Origin: Thermomicrobiales bacterium
GTDB taxonomy: Bacteria > Chloroflexota > Chloroflexia > Thermomicrobiales > UBA6265
DNA: 49,348 bases
NCBI GenBank assembly: GCA_041390825.1
Contig: JAWKPF010000031.1
Location: 1-49,348 of the forward strand
Direction: 5' to 3'
Positions within the stretch are counted from its first letter, which is position 1. Each line of letters begins with the position of its first letter. Made by a program: the position numbers and the translations under genes. Shown here one piece after another: positions 1-8,809 of this stretch. The notes under the pieces were generated by a model. It did not search any database. It was not told where the DNA came from and saw only the letters and a program-made list of their open reading frames with translations.

Positions 1-1542
1 GTACTTGTTCAACTCATCGACGAAGACGATCAGCTTGTCGACGCCTAGTTCATTCCGCTCGGCCAATCGCCAAAGCCGGTCGATCGTCGAGGCGACCAGC
101 AACTCCTGCACGTTCGAGTTGCAATGCGCGATATCGACCACGCGCACTTCCTGATCGGTGAAGGAGCTATCGACCTGGGGCAAGTTGCCGTAGTCGACCT
201 CGCCCTCGGTCAGCAAGCCGCCGAACTTCGAGGAGAGACTATTGAACCGGTTCTTGGCTTTCAGGATGGTGAACTTGTGATGTCCATGCCACTCGCTACC
301 GCCTTCCAAGTCGATCTCGGCCAGCGCCTCGTCCAGTCGTTTGAGAAGCGACTTGAGCGAGGTCACTCGGTGGTCGTCGCGTAGCTCAGCGATGAGTCCC
401 CACATCTTGTCGTCGAGGTCGGACCGTTCGAAAACCTTGTGCGGCATTGCCAGCAGCGGGCGGATGCTCCAAAGCACCGGTTGCACGACCGATGTTTCGG
501 CCGTGTTGTCCCGCAAGGTGTTGAGCCGTGACTTTTCGCTGAAGCTGCCGAGCATGACCCTGTCGCCCGACGGTTGCTGTCCCGGTTTGAACGGCGCAAA
601 GATGCGCAGATTGGTGAACGGTTCGATGGCAAGGCCGAGGGCGTCATACGCCTCCAGGTCAGCGTCGGAGAGCGGCTTGAACTTGGCGGCTTCGTAGGCG
701 TCCCGCAGGTCGTCGTCCGGAACAGCGCTCTTGTCGAGCCAGATCAGGTCAGCGCCTTTGACATTGAACATCAGCGCCGCGACGCTCTTTTCCTCCGAAC
801 GCATGCGCTGGAAAACGGCGCTCGTCAGGAACTGGACGTGACTGGTCTTGGTCGCCAGACCTGATTGTCCGGTCCAGTTGGCGTGACCTGCTTCCGGACC
901 GAGAAGATAGTGCTCATCGATCCAGATCGGCGACCGCTGGAAGAGAGGGAATCCCTTTTCGTCGGTAACGACGTTCCCTAGCGCGTCCCGCTGGGCATTT
1001 CCATTCGTATGCAGCAACGCCGCGATTGGCGCACCGGCAAACTCGTGCTTGCCCAACGCATAGTCGATGGCCTCATGCGTTGCGTAGTAGACAGGCCCGG
1101 CGATGACAGGGCGATGAGAATCGACATCGTCGCGCTCGTGCTTGGTGCGGAGAACGGTAACCTCGAACACCAGAATCTCGGGCCGCTTGCTCAGCGTTTG
1201 GCTCTCGATGGCTTCTTCGATCTGACGGTCGTAGAAGTCGTCGAGAAAGGAGCGCAGATCGGAATAGCGCCGAGGCTCGTCCACCACGCCGATGACCGCT
1301 GCGTCCTCCGAGAAGCCAACCACGATGTGTCCTACGTCGAGCGCGCGCTGATCCTCGATCGCCCAGAAATAGAAGCTGTGCGACCCCGCTGGTTCCTGCT
1401 CGCTGGCGACCACCCGTCCGATGGCGCCGTGTTGCTGGTCGATAAGATTGCCGAAAAGCCCGCGTAACCGTGGGTCGAGCCGGGATCCCGGTTCGGCCTC
1501 CAGCTCATCGACAAGTTCCGCGAGTTCTTCGAGGTCCACCAT
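1..1542 (-). CDS. herA: HerA-like DUF87 ATPase/helicase, C-terminus cut by window edge
   Basis: I translated this frame from the reverse complement; it is open for 514 codons from ATG at 1542 to base 1. HerA-type ATPases are hexameric DNA translocases that work with the nuclease NurA in processing double-strand ends. The P-loop region reads TGQSGLATKTS, with Lys at about residue 232. It lacks the usual second Gly before Lys-Thr, a variant I recall in bacterial DUF87 ATPases. A Walker B-like stretch, KLIVFVDELNKY, ends at the window edge with Asp about 509 and Glu about 510. The start lies 14 nt after the stop of the upstream nurA-like gene, so the two should be cotranscribed. The HerA call rests on the variant P-loop, Walker B and the neighbour; the true C-terminus is not visible. 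Confidence 0.72.
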   Translation of the reverse strand, partial: MVDLEELAELVDELEAEPGSRLDPRLRGLFGNLIDQQHGAIGRVVASEQEPAGSHSFYFWAIEDQRALDVGHIVVGFSEDAAVIGVVDEPRRYSDLRSFLDDFYDRQIEEAIESQTLSKRPEILVFEVTVLRTKHERDDVDSHRPVIAGPVYYATHEAIDYALGKHEFAGAPIAALLHTNGNAQRDALGNVVTDEKGFPLFQRSPIWIDEHYLLGPEAGHANWTGQSGLATKTSHVQFLTSAVFQRMRSEEKSVAALMFNVKGADLIWLDKSAVPDDDLRDAYEAAKFKPLSDADLEAYDALGLAIEPFTNLRIFAPFKPGQQPSGDRVMLGSFSEKSRLNTLRDNTAETSVVQPVLWSIRPLLAMPHKVFERSDLDDKMWGLIAELRDDHRVTSLKSLLKRLDEALAEIDLEGGSEWHGHHKFTILKAKNRFNSLSSKFGGLLTEGEVDYGNLPQVDSSFTDQEVRVVDIAHCNSNVQELLVASTIDRLWRLAERNELGVDKLIVFVDELNKY

Positions 1543-1556
1543 GATCGTGTCGTTTC

Positions 1557-2600
1557 CTATCGGTCGGAACCAGCGGCATCCCAGCCGCGGGTATTGGCGT
1601 CGAGATAGCGCTTGAGCGTCTGCTCGAGGTGATAGATCGGATAGAGCAACGTCGCCCAGCGGTCGTCGCCGGTCGCGCGAGGGCTCCGTTCAGCCAGCAA
1701 CGCGGCGGAAATCGCATCGATTTCAGTCGACGACTCGATTTCCCCCGAGACCTCGATACGCACCAGCCCATGCCGTGGATCGAGCCCGGACGCGTCCCGC
1801 AAGCGCAGATACCACCCGGTGATCGGGTCGCCTCCCGCGCGTTTGTGCATACGGAACGCGGCCGTGCGATGCGCTTCCGGCATGCGATAGAGCTCGGCCG
1901 CGCTCGGTCCGGTCAGATAGTGACGCGAGAACGATTTCACCAGCCCAATGGCTTTGCGATTGTCACCGCGCAACCGTCCATCGAGCACGATCCAATCATC
2001 GCAGCCGCCAAAACGCGCGCACCATCGATCGTAGACCCGTTCCTCATGCTCGGCCCGCGCCCGCAGCGCCACGTCATAAATCAGCGATTCCATACGGGAA
2101 TAGTCGTCCAGGGTCTCGCTGCCAAGCTCGCCAAGCGGATCGCGAATCTCGATTTCCTGTGCCTCCAACATCGCCCGGAACTGCCGCACGTCCGGATCTG
2201 GACAATCCCGCGGCACGATCCAGATCGCCTGGAAGTCCATGGTGCCCGCGCAGACCTTCCCCAATCCACGCGGTTCACGCTCCAGCACCGCTGCCGCGAA
2301 GATCGACTCGACAACGGGAAACGTAGAGCTCACGAATCGGGGCACTGTGCGCTGAGCGCCATCCAGGAAATACCTGATCGGGATGCTCTCGCCGCGATCG
2401 ACTGCGCGCACGATTCGGCCTGGATCCTCGATCCATTCGATCGCCGGCCGTGCTGCGCCATCGTCCTCGACGGCTGGACTACCCTGCGCGTAGGTCAATT
2501 CGAGCGGTTCGCCGCTGCGGATTGCACGCAGATCGAGACCGGATCGATTGACATGTCGCTGGACGGCGAGCTGGCGCGCTGCATACGACGCGGTGACCAC
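1557..2600 (-). CDS. nurA: NurA-like 5'-3' nuclease
   Basis: 347 aa from a GTG at 2600, preceded by GGAG six bases upstream. NurA nucleases resect DNA ends in complex with HerA and use acidic residues to bind Mn2+. The motif YFLDGAQRTVPRF near residue 80 fits the first NurA acidic motif (family form VDGS/VDGA). A later stretch, DDWIVLDGRLRGDNRKAIG, fits the second, and the C-terminal ETLKRYLD-like helices (LEQTLKRYLD) are usual in the family. The immediately downstream gene is a DUF87/HerA ATPase, which is the expected partner and the strongest context support. The family is divergent, so I infer the assignment from motif order plus the pair rather than from overall identity. Confidence 0.72.
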   Translation of the reverse strand: MVTASYAARQLAVQRHVNRSGLDLRAIRSGEPLELTYAQGSPAVEDDGAARPAIEWIEDPGRIVRAVDRGESIPIRYFLDGAQRTVPRFVSSTFPVVESIFAAAVLEREPRGLGKVCAGTMDFQAIWIVPRDCPDPDVRQFRAMLEAQEIEIRDPLGELGSETLDDYSRMESLIYDVALRARAEHEERVYDRWCARFGGCDDWIVLDGRLRGDNRKAIGLVKSFSRHYLTGPSAAELYRMPEAHRTAAFRMHKRAGGDPITGWYLRLRDASGLDPRHGLVRIEVSGEIESSTEIDAISAALLAERSPRATGDDRWATLLYPIYHLEQTLKRYLDANTRGWDAAGSDR

Positions 2601-2639
2601 GATGACTCCGTAGAAAACAGAACGTGCGTGCTAAACGGG

Positions 2640-2648
2640 AGTATAGCA
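2640..2648 (-). promoter_or_regulatory. Extended -10 promoter of nurA-herA
   Basis: On the minus strand the sequence reads TGCTATACT, an extended -10 (TGn plus TATACT), about 40 bases before the nurA GTG. The -35 position is poor, as is typical for extended -10 promoters. The rest of the 243-bp divergent gap to the next gene at 2844 shows nothing else I can name. Confidence 0.45.
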
Positions 2649-2843
2649 GTCGCGCCGGGCGACGCATCATCGGGGTGTTGTCATTCTACCTGTTGGGACT
2701 CCATGCGCAAGCCAATCGATAGCGACCAACCACTGAGCGAGCTTGCCGAGCTCGCGATATGCTTATGTGAACTCACATGATCGAATATCGTTCACCTTGG
2801 CCACACCAGTTCGCACCATCACCGGTCAGAGGGGGACAGTCAG

Positions 2844-4733
2844 ATGGAGAGCTTCAGACGCCGCATACCCGGCAAAGGTGTTGAGAGACTCGATCTTCTC
2901 GTGCTCGCGGCAATGGCCACGCTGGCGCTGCTCCAGGCGCATCGCGTCTTCGTTCCCTATCTCGTGTTCGAAATCGACCAGAGCGAGCGCACGAGACTGG
3001 CAACGAACGCCCTGGTCGTGTTCGGGCTCACCTTTGGCGGCGCGTTGCTCTTTCGATTGGCCGGACCGCGCATCACGCTGGCAGTCGCGGTGGCGCTGCT
3101 TGTCATCGGGCGACTCTCCATCCAGTTCTCCGAGGATCCGGGAATCCGTTGGCGGCTCGCCGCAGCGGCTGTGATCGCGTGCTGCTGGCTCCTCATCGTT
3201 GTGCTGCCCCAGGGCGGCACTCAGGTTCCACTCGGAGTAGGCTTCGCTTTTGCGCTCGACCTGCTGGCGCGCGGAGTTCGCGACACGCTCGATCTCCCCT
3301 GGATGCCCGGCATTGGGTCGCACTTGACGACGATTGTGATGGTGACCGTCCTGGTGCTCGCGGCGTTCCGTTGCGCATCGTCCGGGAAGATCGCCGACCA
3401 AGAAGCTTCGCTCGTTCCCAGCGCACGCTTCATCGGTTTCGGTTCGGCGCTCGCGCTCTGGCTCGTAGCAGCAGGAAACCCCGGTTTCGCCGAACTTCGC
3501 TCCGAACTCGGCCTTGCCGGATCCTTCGCCCTGCTGGCGGCAGGCGCCGTACTGGCGCTGTGGCTCGAAGTCGCGGCTCCTGCCCGATGGGCAGCTGTGC
3601 GAGAAGGGCGAGCGTTCGGCCTCGCGGTTGGTTTGCTCGGAATGCTTGCGATCGCCACCTGGGCGTACAGCGAACGCCGATGGCTCGAATTGATCATGAC
3701 GCCGGTGATGGCGTTCGCGGTGACCGGGTTGGCGATGCGCACGGTCACTGGACCAACCGAAACGACAACCCCCGGTCGATGGCGCTGCGGAGCGACACTC
3801 ACGATCGGACTGCTCTTGCAAACCGCCTTTGTCTTTCTCTATTTCGCTCGCTCCGGGCCGATCGAGTTGCTGCTGGCCCCGATGATCGTCCTGACGCTAA
3901 GCACCCTGGCAGTCGAACGGTCCGCTCCCGTCTCGAGACCGGAACGACGAATGCTCGCGTTCGGAGCTGCAGCGACGACCATCGCGCTGGCGTTGACGAT
4001 TCCGGTACTCGGCGCCGGTGGAGATTCGTCTTCGAGCGCAGCTGATTCGTCCTCAGTGCGGGTGATGACCTTCAACATCCAGGAGGGGTTCTCGAACGAG
4101 AACATCTGGAGCCTGGAAGAGACCGCGCGGACGATCGAAGCGCATGATCCCGATATCGTCGTGTTGCAGGAGATCACACGCGGCTGGTTGGTCATGAGCT
4201 CGACCGACCAGGTTCACTGGTTGGCCGACCGGTTGGGAATGGAGCTCGCCTACTCCGGCAACTCGCATGACGAACTCTGGGGAAACGCAATCCTGACCCG
4301 CTTGCCCATCGTTTCGACCGACTCCGTGATCTACACGACGACCGATAACCTGCGGCGCGGCGCGGTTGCCGTGGAGGTCGAGACCGAGAACGGAAATCTG
4401 GTGGTCATCGACACGCACCTCGACAATCCAAAGGGCGCTACCGAGGTGCGGGTGCAGCAAATCCAGGAGCTGCTCGCCTTCTGGGACGGGGTCACGCCTG
4501 CCGTCATCGCGGGTGATTTCAATGCCGATCCTGGTTCGCCCGAATGGCAGGCAATCATCGATGCGGGCCTGGTGGACAGCGGAGACGGAAGCTCGGAAAC
4601 GACCTCCGAGGACGAGCGTCGCATCGACTACATCTTCGTGACACCCGATCTGAAGGTCGACGAGTACACAGTACCCGACGTATGGCTCTCGGATCATCGT
4701 CCGGTGGTGGTCGAGCTTTCCCCGCTGCCCTAA
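2844..4733 (+). CDS. Polytopic membrane protein with C-terminal endonuclease/exonuclease/phosphatase (EEP) domain
   Basis: 629 aa, ATG at 2844 with AGAGGGGG upstream. The first ~395 residues are a run of hydrophobic segments, about ten or more predicted membrane helices. A Ser/Asp-rich linker (GGDSSSSAADSSS) follows. The C-terminal ~225 residues are an EEP fold: MTFNIQEGF with the metal-binding Asn, VVLQE with the metal-binding Glu, IDTHLDN, AGDFNADP, IDYIF and the final SDHRPV with the catalytic His. All key EEP residues are present, so it should be an active metal-dependent phosphodiesterase or phosphatase. Substrates in this superfamily range from DNA to sphingomyelin and inositol phosphates and cannot be read from sequence. 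Its last four bases overlap the convergent creatininase gene. Confidence 0.85.
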   Translation: MESFRRRIPGKGVERLDLLVLAAMATLALLQAHRVFVPYLVFEIDQSERTRLATNALVVFGLTFGGALLFRLAGPRITLAVAVALLVIGRLSIQFSEDPGIRWRLAAAAVIACCWLLIVVLPQGGTQVPLGVGFAFALDLLARGVRDTLDLPWMPGIGSHLTTIVMVTVLVLAAFRCASSGKIADQEASLVPSARFIGFGSALALWLVAAGNPGFAELRSELGLAGSFALLAAGAVLALWLEVAAPARWAAVREGRAFGLAVGLLGMLAIATWAYSERRWLELIMTPVMAFAVTGLAMRTVTGPTETTTPGRWRCGATLTIGLLLQTAFVFLYFARSGPIELLLAPMIVLTLSTLAVERSAPVSRPERRMLAFGAAATTIALALTIPVLGAGGDSSSSAADSSSVRVMTFNIQEGFSNENIWSLEETARTIEAHDPDIVVLQEITRGWLVMSSTDQVHWLADRLGMELAYSGNSHDELWGNAILTRLPIVSTDSVIYTTTDNLRRGAVAVEVETENGNLVVIDTHLDNPKGATEVRVQQIQELLAFWDGVTPAVIAGDFNADPGSPEWQAIIDAGLVDSGDGSSETTSEDERRIDYIFVTPDLKVDEYTVPDVWLSDHRPVVVELSPLP

Positions 4734-5545
4734 CGCGCGCGCGGATGGCGCGGATCGCTCGCGGCCGGGGGCGGCTCGATGCCGGACATCCAGGCGCCGT
4801 TCATCCATCCGTTGGCGGCGAGATTGCGCAGGAAGGGGCCGACCTCGGCAGCGATGGCATCGACGATCGCTTCACCCTCTTCGGCCGACCCCTGTGACGG
4901 AGCCCCGCTGTAACCATGCGGGACCACGTTGCTGAACGGCCCGCGGACATTGACTGGCTCGGTCGCAATTTGCACCGGGAGATCGACCGCCCGTTCCTGG
5001 CGCGCAAGATGCGGCGCGGCGTAAAGCGTCATCGACATCTCGGACCGGCCGCCGTGGTCTTCGTCGCTTTCGAACTCGGTGCCTGCCAGCAAGCGTTGCG
5101 CCATCCCCTGCCAGCCCCCAAAGAGCGCGACCGCCATCCCATGCCGGTCGTTCAGCTCACGTGCGGCGTTCTCGGCGCATGGCGGATTCCCGTCGTGCGC
5201 GGTGACCACCAGGAGACGCTGGATATCGTTCTTCCAAAGCGACTCCCCGATATCGATGATGACATTGGTCAGCGTCTCCGGCCGCAGTGAGAGACTCCAC
5301 GGCCAGTTGAGCATGTGCAGCGACATGCCATAGCTCACTGGCGGGAGCACAACCGCGGTTCCGATCTCCCAGGCAAGCCGATGCGCCAGCGTGTCGGCGG
5401 CAATGGTGTCGGTCGAGAATGGCAAGTGCGCACCGTGGTACTCGGTAGCGCCAACCGGCAGCACGGCGGTGTCGTAGCCACCTTCCCGCAGTTCCACGGG
5501 AGTCAACTCAGCGAGCGCCGGGGCGCGTTTTGGCGATGCGGTCAT
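4730..5545 (-). CDS. Creatininase-family amidohydrolase
   Basis: 271 aa starting at ATG 5545. This start overlaps the TGA of the upstream epimerase gene (ATGA), so the two are translationally coupled; a longer frame reaches into that gene and is not used. Creatininase-family enzymes are binuclear-metal amidohydrolases that open lactam or amide bonds. The metal-binding signature is clear: GATEYHGAHLPFSTDT supplies the Glu, His and Asp ligands, AHDGNPP replaces the usual GHGGN, and GGRSEMS contributes a later acidic residue. The family also includes formamidopyrimidine deformylases and mycofactocin peptidase MftE, so creatinine itself need not be the substrate. Coupling to an epimerase suggests a small-molecule degradation role, which I cannot define. 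Confidence 0.85.
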   Translation of the reverse strand: MTASPKRAPALAELTPVELREGGYDTAVLPVGATEYHGAHLPFSTDTIAADTLAHRLAWEIGTAVVLPPVSYGMSLHMLNWPWSLSLRPETLTNVIIDIGESLWKNDIQRLLVVTAHDGNPPCAENAARELNDRHGMAVALFGGWQGMAQRLLAGTEFESDEDHGGRSEMSMTLYAAPHLARQERAVDLPVQIATEPVNVRGPFSNVVPHGYSGAPSQGSAEEGEAIVDAIAAEVGPFLRNLAANGWMNGAWMSGIEPPPAASDPRHPRAR

Positions 5546-6522
5546 TGCGGTCCGTTCTCCTGAATCCAGGTCAGATACTGCTTCATTCCATCCGCAAAGG
5601 GTGTCGAGGGGACCCAACCGAAGTCGCGCTGCATTCTGGCGTTGCTTGGCACGGGGCCCGGTTCGTCGCCCGCAACAAGGTAGTTGGCCTCGTGCTCTGG
5701 CACGACCCGATATTCGAAGTTCGGGAGGTGCGCCCGGAACTGCTCCAGCACATCGCCGATCGAGTAGAGCTTGCCGCAGGTAACGGAATAGACCGGTTCC
5801 GGCAGGTTCGGTGTGGCCCAGGCGCGCTCTATCCCTTCGGCGATGTCCTCGACATACGTCCAGTCGAGATACGGCCCTTCGAGCGAGTTGATGAGCACCG
5901 GTTTGCCTTCGGCGTAGAGCCGCAGCATTTCCCGCGGTTCGGTGCCCCCCTTGTACCCCGGTGTGTCCCGCTCCATCGGCCCATAGACATTGGCCGGACG
6001 CATGGAGACGATATCGAGCCCGTAGAGTTCGGCATATCGCTGGCAGATCCGTTCGCTGGTGTGTTTGGTGATGCCATAGAGCCCGGTGGCCGTGGATGGC
6101 GTGGTCTCGTCGGTTTCGGCTAGCTCCGGGTGGCTGCCAGTGGCCGCGCAGGAGGAGACATAGACGAATCGCTCGAACCCGTCGAGTTGCCGCGCGACAT
6201 CGAGCGCGTTCATCGTGCCGAGCAGATTGACCTCGACGATCCGTTTCGGCTCGGCCATTTCGCGATGGCGTCGCGGAGTGATTGCGGCGGTATGGATGAT
6301 TCTGGTCACGCCGTGCTCGCGGGCCGCGGACAACATGGCGTCGGCATCGGTGACATCGCCATGCACGAAGACGACGTGTTCGATTGCAGTGCCAAGCAGA
6401 TCGCGCAGCAGTTCGTCGACCGCCATGAGGTCGTACGAAATGACCGTTTCGCCGCGTTGGGCCAGCCGGCGCACGATGTGACTGGGAACCCAGCCGTTGC
6501 CTCCCGTAACCAATGTCGCCAA
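5542..6522 (-). CDS. NAD-dependent epimerase/dehydratase (extended SDR)
   Basis: 326 aa from a TTG codon at 6522. The start is fixed by the Rossmann beta-strand, which begins almost at residue 1 (MATLVTGGNGWVPSHI), leaving no room for a later start; only a weak GGGA lies upstream. The cofactor loop GGNGWVP matches GxxGxxG with a Pro at the last position. DVTDA binds the adenine side, and the catalytic YGITK gives Tyr and Lys of the YxxxK motif, preceded by a VSSCAATG Ser region. Members act on nucleotide sugars or on small hydroxy acids. The coupled creatininase-family gene downstream is not a typical partner for cell-wall sugar enzymes, so a catabolic oxidoreductase is equally likely. Confidence 0.85.
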   Translation of the reverse strand: MATLVTGGNGWVPSHIVRRLAQRGETVISYDLMAVDELLRDLLGTAIEHVVFVHGDVTDADAMLSAAREHGVTRIIHTAAITPRRHREMAEPKRIVEVNLLGTMNALDVARQLDGFERFVYVSSCAATGSHPELAETDETTPSTATGLYGITKHTSERICQRYAELYGLDIVSMRPANVYGPMERDTPGYKGGTEPREMLRLYAEGKPVLINSLEGPYLDWTYVEDIAEGIERAWATPNLPEPVYSVTCGKLYSIGDVLEQFRAHLPNFEYRVVPEHEANYLVAGDEPGPVPSNARMQRDFGWVPSTPFADGMKQYLTWIQENGPQ

Positions 6523-6634
6523 ATTCGTCGTTCCCGTCCTTCAGCGTTCAGCCTATGGGCGCATACTACACAACAGCAGGTTTCTGGGAACCTGCGCTGG
6601 TGGAAGAACGGGTTTCCGGCACCCGGGAACGGGG

Positions 6635-6714
6635 GAGATTCTTCACGTCGTTCAGGATGACAGTCTCTGAGAACGGTGAGCCGCCCTGTCATTCCGAGCG
6701 CAGCGAAGCATCTC
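6635..6714. repeat. Dispersed inverted repeat of the 'TGTCATTCCGAGCGCAGCGA' type
   Basis: Two imperfect inverted arms, 6635-6663 (GAGATTCTTCACG...GATGACAG) and 6686-6714 (CTGTCATTCCGAG...GCATCTC), are separated by about 22 bases. From memory, this motif occurs as an intergenic palindromic repeat in many unrelated GC-rich bacterial genomes, including Chloroflexota. It lies in the 267-bp divergent gap between the epimerase and argH. It could fold into a long hairpin in RNA from either strand. No protein is encoded here; the surrounding bases hold only the upstream regions of the two flanking genes. Confidence 0.7.
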
Positions 6715-6789
6715 GTTCGCCGGACTCGTCCAGAAATCGGCGGCAGGTCCAAACGCGAATCGCACGACACGAAGCAGGTAGAGGGCACC

Positions 6790-8226
6790 TTGGTACAGAA
6801 ACGACTCTGGGGCGGACGGTTCGCGACCGCGCCTGACGAGATTGCCGCGCAGTTCACCGCCTCGATCCTTTTCGACAACCGCATGGTGCGCGAGGACATT
6901 CGCGGCTCGGTCGCGCATGTGCGCATGCTCGGGCGGCAGGGCATCATCGAGCCGGACGAGGCCGCGGAGATCGAGCGCGGGCTCTGGTTGGTCTGGAACG
7001 AAGTCGAATCCGGCACGTTCGATTTTTCGGTGCAGGATGAGGATATCCATACAGCGGTCGAAAACCGCCTGCGCGCGTTGATCGGTCCGCTGCAGGGCAA
7101 ACTGCACACCGGCCGCAGCCGCAACGATCAGGTCGTCACCGACACCCGGCTTTGGACCAAGGGCGCGTTGCTCGAACTCTCTGCAGGTGTCGTGAACGTG
7201 ATCGACGCGTTGGCGGAAGTCGCCGCGCAGCACGTCGAGACCGTGATGCCGGGCTACACCCACACCCAGCGGGCGCAACCGGTGGTGCTTGGGCATCACC
7301 TCCATGCCTATATCACCATGTTCCAGCGCGACCTGCAGCGGCTCAGGCAAGCCTACCAACGGGCCGACGTCTCGGCGCTCGGTTCCGCCGCCATGGCCGG
7401 CGCAACCTACCCGCTCGACCGCGAATTCGTCGCCGCCGATCTGGGGATGGGCGGCATCAGCGTCAACAGCATGGACGCCATCGCCGACCGCGACTTTGTG
7501 CTGGACGCGCTCTACGCGATGTCGCTCGTCCAGCTTCATCTCTCTCGTCTGAGCGAGGAGCTGATCTACTGGTCGAGCGGCGAGTTCCGTTTCGTGACCA
7601 TCTCGGATGCGTTCTCGACGGGCAGCTCGATCATGCCGCAGAAGAAAAACGCCGACGTCGCCGAGCTGACCCGCGGACGCTCGGGTCGGGTATTCGGCAA
7701 TCTCGCCGGCACATTGACCATGCTGAAGGGTCTGCCACTCACCTACAACAGCGATATGCAAGAGGACAAGGAAGCGCTTTTCGAAGCGTTCGATACGGTC
7801 AGCAAGGCGCTGGCGGTCTATCCCGGCATGATCCGAACCTTGACCGTCAACAAGGAACGAATGGCGGAAGCGGCGATCGCCGACTTTATTCTCGCTACCG
7901 ATGCCGCCGACCTGCTCGCGAAGAACGGAGTTCCGTTCCGTGAGGCGCACGAGGTGATCGGTGGTCTGGTAGGCAAGTGCACCGCCGAGAACCGCACCTT
8001 CGCCGATCTCACCGACGCCGAATGGGCCGAAGTGCACCCGGTATTCGGCCAGCAAAAGCCACCGCTTACCGCCGAAGAAAGCGTGGCGCTGCGCGATCTG
8101 CCCGGAGGCACCGCGCCACGGCAAGTGGCGATGGCGCTCGAGCTGGCGGCAGCCGCGACCGAGGACGCGCGCGCATGGGTCGCGGGAGAGCGCGACGCGC
8201 GGGAAGCGGTGCTGTCGAAGCCATGA
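6790..8226 (+). CDS. argH: Argininosuccinate lyase
   Basis: 478 aa. The last step of arginine synthesis: cleaves argininosuccinate to arginine and fumarate in the cytoplasm. The start is TTG at 6790, with GAGGG just upstream. The product then begins with the usual QKRLWGGRF, whereas the longer in-frame ATG at 6676 would add repeat-derived sequence that is not part of the family. Diagnostic blocks are present: DEDIHTAVENRL, HTGRSRNDQV, GYTHTQRAQPV and the fumarase/aspartase signature GSSIMPQKKNAD with the catalytic Ser. Length is normal. No argG lies next to it, so the arginine pathway is split. It overlaps the following acetyltransferase gene by ATGA. Confidence 0.97.
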   Translation: MVQKRLWGGRFATAPDEIAAQFTASILFDNRMVREDIRGSVAHVRMLGRQGIIEPDEAAEIERGLWLVWNEVESGTFDFSVQDEDIHTAVENRLRALIGPLQGKLHTGRSRNDQVVTDTRLWTKGALLELSAGVVNVIDALAEVAAQHVETVMPGYTHTQRAQPVVLGHHLHAYITMFQRDLQRLRQAYQRADVSALGSAAMAGATYPLDREFVAADLGMGGISVNSMDAIADRDFVLDALYAMSLVQLHLSRLSEELIYWSSGEFRFVTISDAFSTGSSIMPQKKNADVAELTRGRSGRVFGNLAGTLTMLKGLPLTYNSDMQEDKEALFEAFDTVSKALAVYPGMIRTLTVNKERMAEAAIADFILATDAADLLAKNGVPFREAHEVIGGLVGKCTAENRTFADLTDAEWAEVHPVFGQQKPPLTAEESVALRDLPGGTAPRQVAMALELAAAATEDARAWVAGERDAREAVLSKP

Positions 8227-8699
8227 CGATCTTTTCCACCCGGCCGAGCAGGTTGCTGACGTTCCAGATTCGGCAGGCGGAAACCGAGGACGATTTGCAG
8301 GCGGTCTATGCGCTGCGCTCGCGGGTCTTCCGTGAGGAGCAACGCCTGGCCGACCTTCCCATGACCGATCCCGATGAACACAAGAGCATTACCCTGATGG
8401 CAATTCAGGACGGCCATTTGATCGGCACCGGACGTCTCTCCCCTCCGGCGCCGCAACGGCTGGCGTATCTCTCCTGGATCGCGACCGAACGTGAGTACCG
8501 CAAGCATGGCGTCGGCTCGGCCATTGTCACCGAGCTGGTCGATGCGGCCGACCGGGCCGGCTACCCCATGACGCTGCTCAGCGCCCAAACCCACGCGATT
8601 CGCTTCTACCGTCAGTTCGGCTACAAACCCTTCGGCACGGTCTTCACCGTGCGCGGCATCCCTCACCAATCGATGTCGCGTTCTCGACCAGCATCCTGA
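8223..8699 (+). CDS. GNAT-family N-acetyltransferase
   Basis: 158 aa, ATG at 8223 overlapping the argH stop (ATGA), so translation is coupled. GNAT enzymes move an acetyl group from acetyl-CoA to an amine. The fold is clear: IRQAETEDDLQAVYALR at the N-terminus, LIGTGRL as the central strand, WIATEREYRKHGVGSAIV as the acetyl-CoA pyrophosphate loop (Q/RxxGxG/A form), and FYRQFGYKPFG as the terminal signature. The layout resembles the ElaA/YjcF-like subgroup. Some bacteria fuse or pair ArgH with an N-acetylglutamate synthase-type GNAT (ArgH(A)). That makes a role in arginine synthesis attractive here, but the sequence does not prove it. Confidence 0.9.
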   Translation: MTIFSTRPSRLLTFQIRQAETEDDLQAVYALRSRVFREEQRLADLPMTDPDEHKSITLMAIQDGHLIGTGRLSPPAPQRLAYLSWIATEREYRKHGVGSAIVTELVDAADRAGYPMTLLSAQTHAIRFYRQFGYKPFGTVFTVRGIPHQSMSRSRPAS

Positions 8700-8753
8700 G
8701 ACAGGTCGCCCTGGTCCAGAACTGCTCGATCTCCCCAGTCGTTGACAACGAAG

Positions 8754-8782
8754 ACGGCGGCACGAATGAACCGTGCCGCCGT
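8754..8782. terminator. Bidirectional hairpin between convergent genes
   Basis: A perfect 11-bp stem, ACGGCGGCACG / CGTGCCGCCGT, with a 7-base loop. It sits in the 110-bp gap between the convergent GNAT and CoxL-like genes. A short T-rich stretch (TTCTTTT) follows about 9 bases after the plus-strand stem, so it should act best on the GNAT transcript. Confidence 0.65.
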
Positions 8783-8809
8783 ATCGAATTCTTTTGGCTT
8801 CGTTGCCGC

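Noticed and set aside
2826..3821. 331-codon minus-strand frame
   Set aside because: Antisense to the membrane domain of the EEP protein; extremely polar and charged, as expected from the complement of hydrophobic codons.
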